Origin: Ammoniphilus sp. CFH 90114
GTDB lineage: Bacteria > Bacillota > Bacilli > Aneurinibacillales > RAOX-1
DNA length: 64,000 nucleotides
Direction: 5' to 3'
NCBI RefSeq assembly: GCF_004123195.1
Contig: NZ_SDLI01000004.1
Location: forward strand, 310,001-374,000
The translations under genes were made by a program, and so were the position numbers. Position 1 is the first letter of the stretch. Each line of letters starts with the position of its first letter. Below are positions 24,476 through 32,360 of the stretch, in pieces. Under the pieces are notes generated by a model. The model saw nothing but the letters and a program-made list of their open reading frames with translations, had not been told where the DNA came from and ran no database searches.

Positions 24476-26308
24476 CTAAACTAAACTGTACTCTGTACCA
24501 AATATGCCTCGCTCTTTTTGAATCTTGCCCTCATCGACCAGGTCTTCGAGCATCGTCACAATCCGATCCCTTGTTAAAGGCATTCCTAATTTGGTTTGCC
24601 ACTCCGCTACATCAATATTTCCGGCTCCACATGGCAGTAATTTAGAATTCACAATCTTCTCCCACAGCCTGTCCTGCTCTCCTTTAAATTCATTATCTAA
24701 TTCATCAAAAGGATTTAACATATGCGGACTTCGAGTCTTAGAGACTCGTATTCTCACCAAGATACTTCGACCTGTAAGAGAAGAGGAGATAAAGGCCGTT
24801 CCGGAAGGTAAATAGGGCAATCTGCGAGTCTCTTCAGGAGACAAATCCGTCTCTTCCTTAATGGTTTCAATATCATTTGAGTTATTGGTCTTAAAGACGA
24901 ACTTGGTAGCTAATTGAGCCTTTACCGTAGAATCTAGAGTAGCAGGGCGTTGGGTAGCCAAGACCAGGAACACACCATATTTTCTTCCTTCTTGAGCTAT
25001 TTCTTTAATAATGTCCTTCGTTGGGGAACGTTCATCTCCACCTGAAGGAGCAAAGTTATGCGCTTCATCACATACAACAATGAATGGTGGAAACTTCACT
25101 AAGGGATTTCTTCCTTGCTGCAAGGCATCCTTGTACTCTCGCCTCTTCTGATAATAGCTGCGCGTGAGATAGGCAGCGAATAAACGAAGCTGTTTAATCG
25201 GTCCACGAATGGTCACGAGTTTACGTGATAGCATGTCTGCTTCCACTTGGCGTGCGTCTCCACGTACAAGACCGGTCAAATCTAGCATATTTAACCGAGA
25301 GAGAACCGCATCGACAGGACCGATATGCGTAATTTTATCTTTAACACTATTAAGTAAGCGGCTTAATTCTCTGCCTCTCTCATCTGAGGTCTGCAGGCTC
25401 TTCTCCTCTTCCATGGCTGTTTTTAGGTTGTAGACAATATCTCGAAATCTCTCAAACGTCATGTTCTTGCGGTGAAGAGTTTCCACCACGTTCTCTTGCA
25501 AAGGGCTTAAGAAGGAGCCTAAAGAGTTCAACAAACTCACAACATCCTGAGCATGCAACTCAGTAAAATCAATCCCTACATCCTTTCCTAACGTATACTG
25601 TGCTGTTCGCTTGCGAAAATCCTCTTCAAATCCGGCAGGCAGCCCTTCAAATGGAACATCGAATGACAATTCAAAGTGTGGGTCGAAAATAATGGTTGGC
25701 ACTTTTTTCTTAATAATTTCCTCTAGGAGCACCCTCATTCCAAAGGACTTCCCTGACCCCGAACCTCCGAAAATACCAATATGCGGGTATTCATTCATAG
25801 CTCGATAATCAAATACAAAAGGCACTCCAACTTGTCCCATCACCCCTACGCGAGCATCATATAAAGGGGCGACACCCGTTAATTCTGCAGGCAGTCGTTT
25901 TCCGATCTCTTCCGTACCCACAATAACCCCTAGGGCCAATCCTTCAGAAGGATATTTGCGAACCAGCAGTTTCTCTACTTCAGAAAAATCGGGAACCCGA
26001 ACGATGGACCCAGTGGAAACGGGTGTAGATACCGTATCGAGCAAACGAATTTTAGCTACGTGTATCACATCGTCCTGTATAGAGTAGCCTGCTTCCTCTA
26101 AACTAGATAAGAAGGCTTGATCAAGCTTCATCCCGCTGTCCATCTCAAGGGGAATAAAGCGATTATAAGACTGAGTCGAGATCACTTCTCCCTTCGGAGA
26201 ACCCAGACGGTGATCTTCAATAATCAATATTTCGTTTAGATGAAAAGGTCGTTCCTTCGATGCAGCATAGACCTCCTGTGGTGTGGTAATCCCTACGATA
26301 TGGATCAT
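24476..26308 (-). CDS. HerA-type bipolar DNA translocase ATPase (DUF87)
   Basis: 610 residues: an N-terminal HAS-barrel-like region to about 170, Walker A G181-G-S-G-S-G-K-S188, Walker B FIVVCDEAHNF, sensor LATQRPATLD and an arginine-finger-type region, then a C-terminal winged-helix-like tail (LTRDRIVTMLEDLVDEGKI). HerA forms hexamers that drive NurA in resecting DNA ends with Mre11-Rad50 in archaea. It lies 19 bases after NurA. The assignment is firm; whether it serves repair or defence here is unknown. Confidence 0.93.
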   Translation of the reverse strand: MIHIVGITTPQEVYAASKERPFHLNEILIIEDHRLGSPKGEVISTQSYNRFIPLEMDSGMKLDQAFLSSLEEAGYSIQDDVIHVAKIRLLDTVSTPVSTGSIVRVPDFSEVEKLLVRKYPSEGLALGVIVGTEEIGKRLPAELTGVAPLYDARVGVMGQVGVPFVFDYRAMNEYPHIGIFGGSGSGKSFGMRVLLEEIIKKKVPTIIFDPHFELSFDVPFEGLPAGFEEDFRKRTAQYTLGKDVGIDFTELHAQDVVSLLNSLGSFLSPLQENVVETLHRKNMTFERFRDIVYNLKTAMEEEKSLQTSDERGRELSRLLNSVKDKITHIGPVDAVLSRLNMLDLTGLVRGDARQVEADMLSRKLVTIRGPIKQLRLFAAYLTRSYYQKRREYKDALQQGRNPLVKFPPFIVVCDEAHNFAPSGGDERSPTKDIIKEIAQEGRKYGVFLVLATQRPATLDSTVKAQLATKFVFKTNNSNDIETIKEETDLSPEETRRLPYLPSGTAFISSSLTGRSILVRIRVSKTRSPHMLNPFDELDNEFKGEQDRLWEKIVNSKLLPCGAGNIDVAEWQTKLGMPLTRDRIVTMLEDLVDEGKIQKERGIFGTEYSLV

Positions 26309-26327
26309 CCGGTACCTCCCTATTCCC

Positions 26328-27329
26328 TTAAATATCTCTTCTACTTCTCTGACTAACTAGGAATTTTTCCACCCAAGCCGGTGGAAACGCATGTCTTATC
26401 ATCGCTTCTGTTTCCTTGTACGTAAGCTTTATCTCGTGGTCTACCCGATCAATCCAGAAGGGAACACCGCGACTTCCCTCTAGCGTATTGGCAAAGAGGA
26501 ACCGTAAAGCGGTTGAGAGCTCCTCCTTGCGGTCAAGGAATACGTCACAACCAATAATTGAAGGGTGCGCTGAGAGTCTAGCAAAACAAGTATAGTAACG
26601 CCCAGAAAATCCTTTATGCTTTAAGTCTGTATTTAAAAACAATGCTTCCCCAGGCTCTAAAACACCAAATAAGATCTGACGATCATAAGGAAGTAGTTTT
26701 CCCCCGAGCGCTTCTATGAGGGCTCTCGAGATGAAGTTCGTTCCTACTTCTTCAATTATACCTATAGAAAAGATATTCTTTTCACGGGCGCGCGAGGCAT
26801 ACTCCTCCCAGAGCAGGAAGGCTTTGGATTCATAACGAACAAACCCCCCATCGAACAACATGAGCGCTGGCTCTTCCGATTCTAGAAGCTTGAGTGCGGC
26901 TTCGACTTCGAGTTGAGCCATTCGTTCATCCTTATAGCGAAGGTACGCCTCAGATTCACCAAGGGTATGTCGATCTTGGTATTCTGCTATGCGTAAACGG
27001 TCACGACGACTCATCGGGGAAAGAGCATCTCCGACTAGGTATTTATTTCGTTTCATTGTCATGGCCCCCGCTTGCAGTAAGGCTATGGTTCCCGGATAGC
27101 TCCCCCCAAAGGAATTAGAGGAGCCATCGACTCCTGCCACGGTTCTGCCATTTAAATAATAAATCAATTCTTCTTTATCCATCTTCTGAATAGAGACAAA
27201 CTCACCAATTCCATGCTCTTGAATCAGCCTTCGTAAATTTTCTTTGCTAGGTTGGCTATCAATCTGTTCCGTCCACTCTTCTTGTAAGTAAAGCAAAGTA
27301 TGTCGTAATCCATCAGACATGGCTAGCAT
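26328..27329 (-). CDS. NurA-family 5'-3' nuclease
   Basis: 333 residues from the ATG at 27329, chosen since GGGAGGTG lies just ahead. RNase H-like NurA motifs are visible: AGVDGSS with D68, LFDGG with D160, a central SIGIIEE, and the C-terminal RVDHEIKLT near 310. NurA works as a dimer on the HerA ring to degrade DNA ends. It is the first gene of the resection set and lies 81 bases after the DUF4230 gene, which may share its transcript. Confidence 0.92.
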   Translation of the reverse strand: MLAMSDGLRHTLLYLQEEWTEQIDSQPSKENLRRLIQEHGIGEFVSIQKMDKEELIYYLNGRTVAGVDGSSNSFGGSYPGTIALLQAGAMTMKRNKYLVGDALSPMSRRDRLRIAEYQDRHTLGESEAYLRYKDERMAQLEVEAALKLLESEEPALMLFDGGFVRYESKAFLLWEEYASRAREKNIFSIGIIEEVGTNFISRALIEALGGKLLPYDRQILFGVLEPGEALFLNTDLKHKGFSGRYYTCFARLSAHPSIIGCDVFLDRKEELSTALRFLFANTLEGSRGVPFWIDRVDHEIKLTYKETEAMIRHAFPPAWVEKFLVSQRSRRDI

Positions 27330-27410
27330 GCGAACACCTCCCGAACATCCGTTATTACTTAGTGTAACAGTAGGGAAAAAGAAAATCATCAGGAAATTCA
27401 TCCTGATGAT

Positions 27411-28076
27411 TTATTGGAATTTGATTTCAGCTTGATAGCCTAGGCCTTCAAGGTAACTTGTAATCTGTGAAGCGGCTCTCTCTTCTGCTTGAGAGATAAT
27501 TCCTGCTTCAAGAGCCTTCTGCCGGAAGGTTTCCTTCGACTCTTCCATCAACCGATTACGATCTTCCAATGAAATGCGTCTGAAGATCATATCCGATTCC
27601 CCTGAGAAACGCAGCTCACTATCCACAGAAAAAATTTCTGCCCGAGGAAAAGTGACAAAGACACGACCGCCTTCCTTTTCCACCTGAACTTGAGATTCCT
27701 CAAGATTGACTCCAGCCAGAATAGAGGCTGTTCCTGTTGCGAGAAGGGACTTTTTTAATTGAAATAGAATGAAGTCCTTTTGATCATTCCATTCAAAGAC
27801 ATCCATATAATGGTGTTGTACTGTAGCTAGTTTAGAGATGGCCTTCACACTCGTAAGCAAAGAAGCTTCTTGTCGAGTCTTTTCCTTGGCAAGCACAACA
27901 TAGCTAATGGAGGCTGTCACAACCGCCAGTAGGATAAAAAAAGCAACAATTGCAGCTAGTAGAATCCATAGCCGTTTTCGCCAGGCGTCTTCAATCTGAT
28001 AAGATATTTCTGCGGCGGTTGAAACTTCGGTTGTTGCGGCAAGGATCTCATGGATGGACTTCTTCGGATAAAACAT
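27411..28076 (-). CDS. DUF4230-family membrane-anchored protein
   Basis: 221 residues. A short cytoplasmic N-terminus, one membrane helix near residues 35-62 (LWILLAAIVAFFILLAVV), then an outer domain starting with SVKAISKLATVQHHY and VFVTFPRAEIF, as in DUF4230. Function unknown. The ATG at 28076 is preferred over a GTG at 28091 because AAAGGTGG lies ahead. On the same strand as NurA with an 81-base gap, so co-transcription is possible. Confidence 0.8.
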   Translation of the reverse strand: MFYPKKSIHEILAATTEVSTAAEISYQIEDAWRKRLWILLAAIVAFFILLAVVTASISYVVLAKEKTRQEASLLTSVKAISKLATVQHHYMDVFEWNDQKDFILFQLKKSLLATGTASILAGVNLEESQVQVEKEGGRVFVTFPRAEIFSVDSELRFSGESDMIFRRISLEDRNRLMEESKETFRQKALEAGIISQAEERAASQITSYLEGLGYQAEIKFQ

Positions 28077-28149
28077 GAGGTGTTCCACCACCTTTTTTGC
28101 ATCGTCGTTAGATTAATATATTATTACTGAGAACGGCTTGTACATTATA

Positions 28150-28731
28150 CTAACGTCTCTTTAGCAACTTGTAAATATAGCCGCCAATGAGGACAATTCC
28201 TGCGACAGCAAAGGTAATAGGACCTAAGTATTGCGAAATCAAGTCCATCGCTTGATCACCGAAATAAACAATAAAAGCTGCAATCAGGAAGAAACGTGCC
28301 CCTCGACCAATTATCGATGCGATCATAACCGTTACGATATTCGCCTTAAACACTCCTGCTGCTACCGTAAAAACCTTAAAGGGGATTGGAGTGAAAGCGG
28401 CGACGAACATGGCCCATCCTCCGTAGCGAGAGAATAGGTTCTCCACTCGAGAAATCTGCTGTTCGGGGATAAACTTCAATAGAATCGGACGGCCAAGCCA
28501 CTTCCCAATCCATATACCAAGCAATGCGCCCAGCACAGAAGCTATAGTTGTCGCAAAGGCCAAGACCCAAGCGTTCTCTGGATTTAACATGGCCAAAGGA
28601 ATGAGCAGCACGTCAGGAGGAATCGGGAAAAACGCCGATTCAAAGAATGACATAATGCTAAGTCCCCAAATCCCGTAATCAAGTAATACATCAATGATTT
28701 GCTCTAACCAATTATGTAAAGAAGACATCAT
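28150..28731 (-). CDS. DedA/YqaA-like membrane protein
   Basis: 193 residues with four or five membrane segments and the VTT/SNARE-associated domain pattern: FFESAFFPIPPDVLLIPLA, GALLGIWIGKWLGRP, and FTPIPFKVFTVAAGVF. DedA-family proteins are implicated in lipid-carrier recycling and membrane homeostasis. GGGAGAATC precedes the ATG. It is followed on the same strand by the DUF4230 gene 74 bases on. Confidence 0.88.
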   Translation of the reverse strand: MMSSLHNWLEQIIDVLLDYGIWGLSIMSFFESAFFPIPPDVLLIPLAMLNPENAWVLAFATTIASVLGALLGIWIGKWLGRPILLKFIPEQQISRVENLFSRYGGWAMFVAAFTPIPFKVFTVAAGVFKANIVTVMIASIIGRGARFFLIAAFIVYFGDQAMDLISQYLGPITFAVAGIVLIGGYIYKLLKRR

Positions 28732-28813
28732 GATTCTCCCTAAGTTTTTTTATAACTATTTCATTAGGCCACAAGCCGGAGGAATTGGCAAGCCTTTTTC
28801 AGTTATTTAACAG

Positions 28814-28850
28814 AAAAAAAGCGTGTATTCCCTTTTAGAATACACGCTTT
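28814..28850 (-). terminator. terminator overlapping the PD-(D/E)XK-like gene end
   Basis: AAAGCGTGTATTC / GAATACACGCTTT perfect 13-base stem; the stop codon lies in the loop and seven Ts follow on the minus strand. Confidence 0.9.
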
Positions 28851-29236
28851 ATAGCAGACATACCATGCTCAATTTTTTGGATGCATAGCTTTGGATTTCC
28901 ATAGATTTCTTTAGGACTTAAGTGAATAAGTTGCCACCCCTGCTCCCTCAAAAGTCTTTCCTTTCGCCTAGACTGGGCCAGGTAAATATCGGTCATCTCC
29001 CACTTATTCCATCCGCACTCAATGGCCACTTTACTATAAGGAAAAGCAATATCTACCTCATATTTACCAATTTTATAGGCCACATCAGGATAGTAGCCTT
29101 CCTTCCAAAGAGTTTGGAAGAGATAACGCTGACAGGATCGATTACACTGAGTAAATTGAGGAGCCTTTGTCCGATAAGGGCTCGTTGTCATGAGAAGTAA
29201 GAATCCTATAGTCAAACATAGAAAAAAAGTAGCCAC
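28835..29236 (-). CDS. PD-(D/E)XK-like (DUF559/Vsr-type) protein with N-terminal membrane helix
   Basis: 133 residues from a GTG with GGAGGTG nine bases ahead. Residues 2-19 are hydrophobic (FFLCLTIGFLLLM), a membrane anchor or signal. The rest looks like a Vsr/DUF559 nuclease fold: YEVDIAFPYSKVAIECGW gives the D and E of the core, a helix rich in K/R follows (QSRRKERLLREQGW), then LIHLSPKEI. The usual lysine is replaced by Cys-Gly, which is also seen in other DUF559 sets. A membrane-tethered nuclease fold is unusual. Confidence 0.65.
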   Translation of the reverse strand: MATFFLCLTIGFLLLMTTSPYRTKAPQFTQCNRSCQRYLFQTLWKEGYYPDVAYKIGKYEVDIAFPYSKVAIECGWNKWEMTDIYLAQSRRKERLLREQGWQLIHLSPKEIYGNPKLCIQKIEHGMSAIKRVF

Positions 29237-29288
29237 CTCTTAAAACACCTCCGTAAGAAAGTATGGCTACTCAGCTCAGGAAATATAC

Positions 29289-29310
29289 GGAAATACAGGT
29301 TTATTCCTGT
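29289..29310. repeat. possible repeat unit or weak hairpin
   Basis: TACAGG / CCTGTTA around TTTATT resembles a single unit of the palindrome family and lies just after the stop of the DUF309 gene; it could equally be a weak terminator. Confidence 0.3.
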
Positions 29311-29816
29311 TAAGTTCTTCTTTTTTTCATTTTTTGTTCTTCTCTTGCCGCAATAACATCGCTTCGATCTCTTAGGGTATGCCGATGGATTAGTTCTTCT
29401 TGTTCACCGCTTCGCCCTTGCCAAATCATTCCTTTTTTGTCGCATTCCTCAAGGCAGCGCGTAAGTAATTCGGGATCGTTGATTGCCAGATTTAAATCTG
29501 TGTACACCAGTCCTTGTTCAATTTGTTTAATCCGTTCCTGGATTAAACGATAAGATTTTTCGTAATCTAGCCCTAATTGGGTAATTTCAGTTGAATCCAT
29601 TCGTTTTAGGCTGCTCTCCAACATTTTCCTTGCCCCTGCGTAATTCCCTCTCCGATGATGATACAAACCAACAGCAAGCTGAATAAGAGCGACCCACTTA
29701 TCCGAGCGTTCTTCTTCCGATTTCCAATACTCCTCTAGAATTTCGTGACACTCAAAAAAATCACGATCACCGTGAAAATGCACTAAGAATTCAATATATT
29801 CGATGGGGTATTCCAT
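29310..29816 (-). CDS. DUF309-family protein
   Basis: 168 residues, helical. The DUF309 hallmark FFECHEILEEYWK lies near the N-terminus, followed by ALIQLAVGLYHHRRGNYAGARKML. The family is widespread and uncharacterised; conserved H/E residues suggest a metal or ligand site. The ATG at 29816 is chosen over one at 29834 since AAGGAG lies five bases ahead. The C-terminal tail is highly basic (EEQKMKKRR). Confidence 0.88.
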   Translation of the reverse strand: MEYPIEYIEFLVHFHGDRDFFECHEILEEYWKSEEERSDKWVALIQLAVGLYHHRRGNYAGARKMLESSLKRMDSTEITQLGLDYEKSYRLIQERIKQIEQGLVYTDLNLAINDPELLTRCLEECDKKGMIWQGRSGEQEELIHRHTLRDRSDVIAAREEQKMKKRRT

Positions 29817-29899
29817 AGTTTCTCCTTCAATCATATTGACGCTTTGGTCTTAATATAATAATAAAACATTCTGTTACTGCCGGAAAGGAGGGGGCATTT

Positions 29900-30391
29900 A
29901 TCGAAACAAGCTTATTTGTGTTCGCCGGATTTGACTTTGAACCCTATGTTAAAATTATGCTCGCTGTCCTTATAGGCTTTCTCATTGGATGGGACAGAGA
30001 GGTCAAAAGTAAGCCAGCAGGTATAAAAACCTATTCCTTTGTTACAGTAGCCTCTACTCTCATGACGATTATTTCCGTGGATTTATTCCATGTTTATGCA
30101 CACAGTGGGGTTACAATGATGGATCCCGCTAGATTAGCAGCACAAATTCCACCCGCGCTAGGCTTTATTGGGGCAGGACTCATCTTGAAACAAGGACGTA
30201 GAGTTTCTGGACTGACCTCAGCCTCTATGATTTTATTTGCTGGGGGCATTGGAATTGCGATTGGCGCTGGGTACTATGGAATCATGGGCTTTAGTGTGAT
30301 CTTGATGCTCCTTGTGATCAAGCTAGGAAACGCTTTGAGTAAGCGATTTTATCCTACAGAAGAACAAGCCAATGAGGAACACTTAGATTAA
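29900..30391 (+). CDS. MgtC/SapB-family membrane protein
   Basis: About 163 residues with four or five membrane helices and the MgtC signature: GWDREVKSKPAGIKTYSFV, then ALGFIGAGLILK and VSGLTSASMI. The family relates to magnesium homeostasis and acid tolerance. The start is odd. GTG at 29918 has no ribosome site, while AAAGGAGGGG at 29884-29894 suits an in-frame ATC at 29900, which would give I-E-T-S-L-F-V. A non-standard start or a sequencing error is possible. Confidence 0.85.
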   Translation: METSLFVFAGFDFEPYVKIMLAVLIGFLIGWDREVKSKPAGIKTYSFVTVASTLMTIISVDLFHVYAHSGVTMMDPARLAAQIPPALGFIGAGLILKQGRRVSGLTSASMILFAGGIGIAIGAGYYGIMGFSVILMLLVIKLGNALSKRFYPTEEQANEEHLD

Positions 30392-30420
30392 AAAAGTTTT
30401 GCATATATTACACATTGACT

Positions 30421-30492
30421 GTATCCGTTTAAAGTGGCAAAATAATAAGTAAGCGGATACATTTTCTTGTAACTTTTATGTAACCGCTTACG
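30421..30492. promoter_or_regulatory. three copies of a cre-like motif around a promoter
   Basis: GTATCCGTTTAA (30421-30432), GTAAGCGGATAC in reverse (30449-30460) and TGTAACCGCTTACG (30479-30492). The last fits the CcpA cre consensus TGWAANCGNTNWCA at all but its final base. TTGACT lies at 30415. Together they look like an operator array for the gene at 30534. Confidence 0.5.
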
Positions 30493-30533
30493 TATATAGT
30501 GATGATAACCTAATTGGAAAGGAGGCTTAGAAG

Positions 30534-30830
30534 TTGAACACCCATAGACACCCAATTGAACCCCAGTTCCCTTACGACTTTAGCCACGTCCACTTCGACA
30601 GCAAACAAGAAGGAGATCTCCACGTTGTAGACATCTCCATTGATGACCGTCTAGTCAATCGCAAATTATTTTTCTCCTCCCAAGAAGCCAGCATTCACCT
30701 TTTTAATCTTAATATTGCCATCCAGTTAGGTGCTACTTTCAACGAGGAAGGCTACTGGGCCTTTGAGAACTATCCTCCACATAAAAGAAAGCTTTTAGAA
30801 AAGCAGTATTATCGACTATCTAAAGGCTAG
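30534..30830 (+). CDS. hypothetical protein, 98 aa
   Basis: Unrecognised soluble protein beginning at TTG, with AAAGGAGG eight bases ahead. It contains a strand pair (DLHVVDISIDDRLVNRKLFF) and ends basic. No signal or membrane segment. Three cre-like sites lie between the MgtC gene and this one, which suggests it is carbon-catabolite controlled. A single repeat palindrome at 30867 lies after its stop. Confidence 0.65.
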   Translation: MNTHRHPIEPQFPYDFSHVHFDSKQEGDLHVVDISIDDRLVNRKLFFSSQEASIHLFNLNIAIQLGATFNEEGYWAFENYPPHKRKLLEKQYYRLSKG

Positions 30831-30866
30831 CTGATCGACGAGATCCCCATTCTTGGCAGATTAATA

Positions 30867-30892
30867 GATAAGGGAAGTATTTTTCCCTTATC
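30867..30892. repeat. single perfect palindromic repeat unit
   Basis: GATAAGGGAA / TTCCCTTATC, a perfect ten-base stem with a six-base loop, between convergent genes. It resembles unit 4 of copy 1. No strong T-run follows, but a terminator role cannot be excluded. Confidence 0.55.
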
Positions 30893-30930
30893 TCGATTTT
30901 CAAGCTCCCGTATCCTGTAGCACCTTCCTC

Positions 30931-32235
30931 TTAAATAATAAATCCGATTTTCTTGGCCTCATAGAGCAATTCTTCCCTAAACTTCGGGTGAGCTATCCGA
31001 ATGAGGGCTTTTGCTCTCTCTGAGATGCTCTTTCCTCTTAATTGAGCTACCCCATACTCAGTAACCACCCGGTCTACGTCATTTTTCGATGTTGTAACGG
31101 CGGATCCCAAGGATAGTTGAGGACGTATACGAGAGATCGTGTCGTTCTTCGTAGTAGAGTGCATACAAATAAATCCTTTACCCTCCTTCGCAAATCGAGC
31201 TCCTCTCGCGAAATCGGATTGACCTCCACTAGAGCTATAGTACCTTCCCCCTACCGTTTCTGATGCACATTGCCCTAAGAAATCGACTTCCGTTGTGGCA
31301 TTAATAGAGATCATCTTATCCTCCCTTGCAATCAATCGTGGATCATTTACTTCTTCGACAGGCAGGAAGGCTACACCAGGGTTCTCATGAATATACTCAT
31401 AGAGTCGATTCGTACCTAGGGCAAAGGTCGCTACTACTTTACCAGGATGTGTTTTCTTTGCTATCCCATTCACGACTCCTAACTCTACTAAATCTACAAC
31501 CCCATCGGAGAGAAGCTCCGTATGGATTCCCAGGTTTTTATGATTCACAAGCAAGCTAATTACCGCATTAGGAATGGCTCCAATTCCAGCTTGAATGGTA
31601 GATTCATTTTCAATTTGTTCCGCCACAAGAGTTGCAATTTGGCGATCAATGTCTGTGATCAGCGGTGATTGAACCTCGTGGAGGGGGTAGTCTTCAATCG
31701 TATACCCCGCGATTTGACTAATATGAATCTGATTGGCCCCGAAGGTACGAGGCATATTCATATTCACTTCGAGGAAGAATGGAACTTTACCTATGAAAGA
31801 AGTAATATAGTCCGCTTGAGTCCCGAATGAGAAGTAACCATGCTCGTCGATTGGGGAGGCACACGTAATGATCAGGGATGTTTTTGTGGTTTCTCTTAGA
31901 ATTCTTGGCACCTCATGAAAGTGATTAGGCACCAGGTCACAGTTTCCCTCTAAGAACGCCTTCCGGGAAGCTCCACTCAGAAAGTAAGCTACATGACTTA
32001 AATGACCACGATATTTCCCATTTATATAGTCCCGCCCGCGTAAAGCATGCATCTGATGAATGCTTACATCACGATAACGTGCTGCATTCGCTTCAATGCA
32101 ATCCAGCAATACTTTAGGCTCCCCGTTCGCGAGAGGAAGGATGATATCATCTCCATCCTTGATCAGCTCTAGGACGTCTTCAGATTTCTTGCGTTTTTCC
32201 TTTAATAAATCCATTAGCGGTGTATTCATAACCAT
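30931..32235 (-). CDS. acetyl-CoA hydrolase/transferase-family CoA transferase
   Basis: 434 residues in the family of Cat1 and 4-hydroxybutyrate CoA-transferases: NGEPKVLLDCIEANAARY-like N-terminus, QAGIGAIPNAVI (nucleotide-loop region), LHTELLSDGV-like IHTELLSDGVVDL, then SGGQSDFARGA and VVTEYGVAQLRGKS at the C-terminus. It moves CoA between carboxylates, or hydrolyses acyl-CoA. Substrate unknown. The ATG at 32235 is chosen from the GGAGGAG ahead. Single gene. Confidence 0.92.
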   Translation of the reverse strand: MVMNTPLMDLLKEKRKKSEDVLELIKDGDDIILPLANGEPKVLLDCIEANAARYRDVSIHQMHALRGRDYINGKYRGHLSHVAYFLSGASRKAFLEGNCDLVPNHFHEVPRILRETTKTSLIITCASPIDEHGYFSFGTQADYITSFIGKVPFFLEVNMNMPRTFGANQIHISQIAGYTIEDYPLHEVQSPLITDIDRQIATLVAEQIENESTIQAGIGAIPNAVISLLVNHKNLGIHTELLSDGVVDLVELGVVNGIAKKTHPGKVVATFALGTNRLYEYIHENPGVAFLPVEEVNDPRLIAREDKMISINATTEVDFLGQCASETVGGRYYSSSGGQSDFARGARFAKEGKGFICMHSTTKNDTISRIRPQLSLGSAVTTSKNDVDRVVTEYGVAQLRGKSISERAKALIRIAHPKFREELLYEAKKIGFII

Positions 32236-32360
32236 ATTCTCCTCCATATGTTGTCTTCCGAAGAAGGTCGAGTTTCTACAATTTCCCTTAGCTCTTACAT
32301 GGTAGCATAATACACCGCAGGATAAAGTGAAAAAAGTCCAAACATTATTCCATTATTTTG

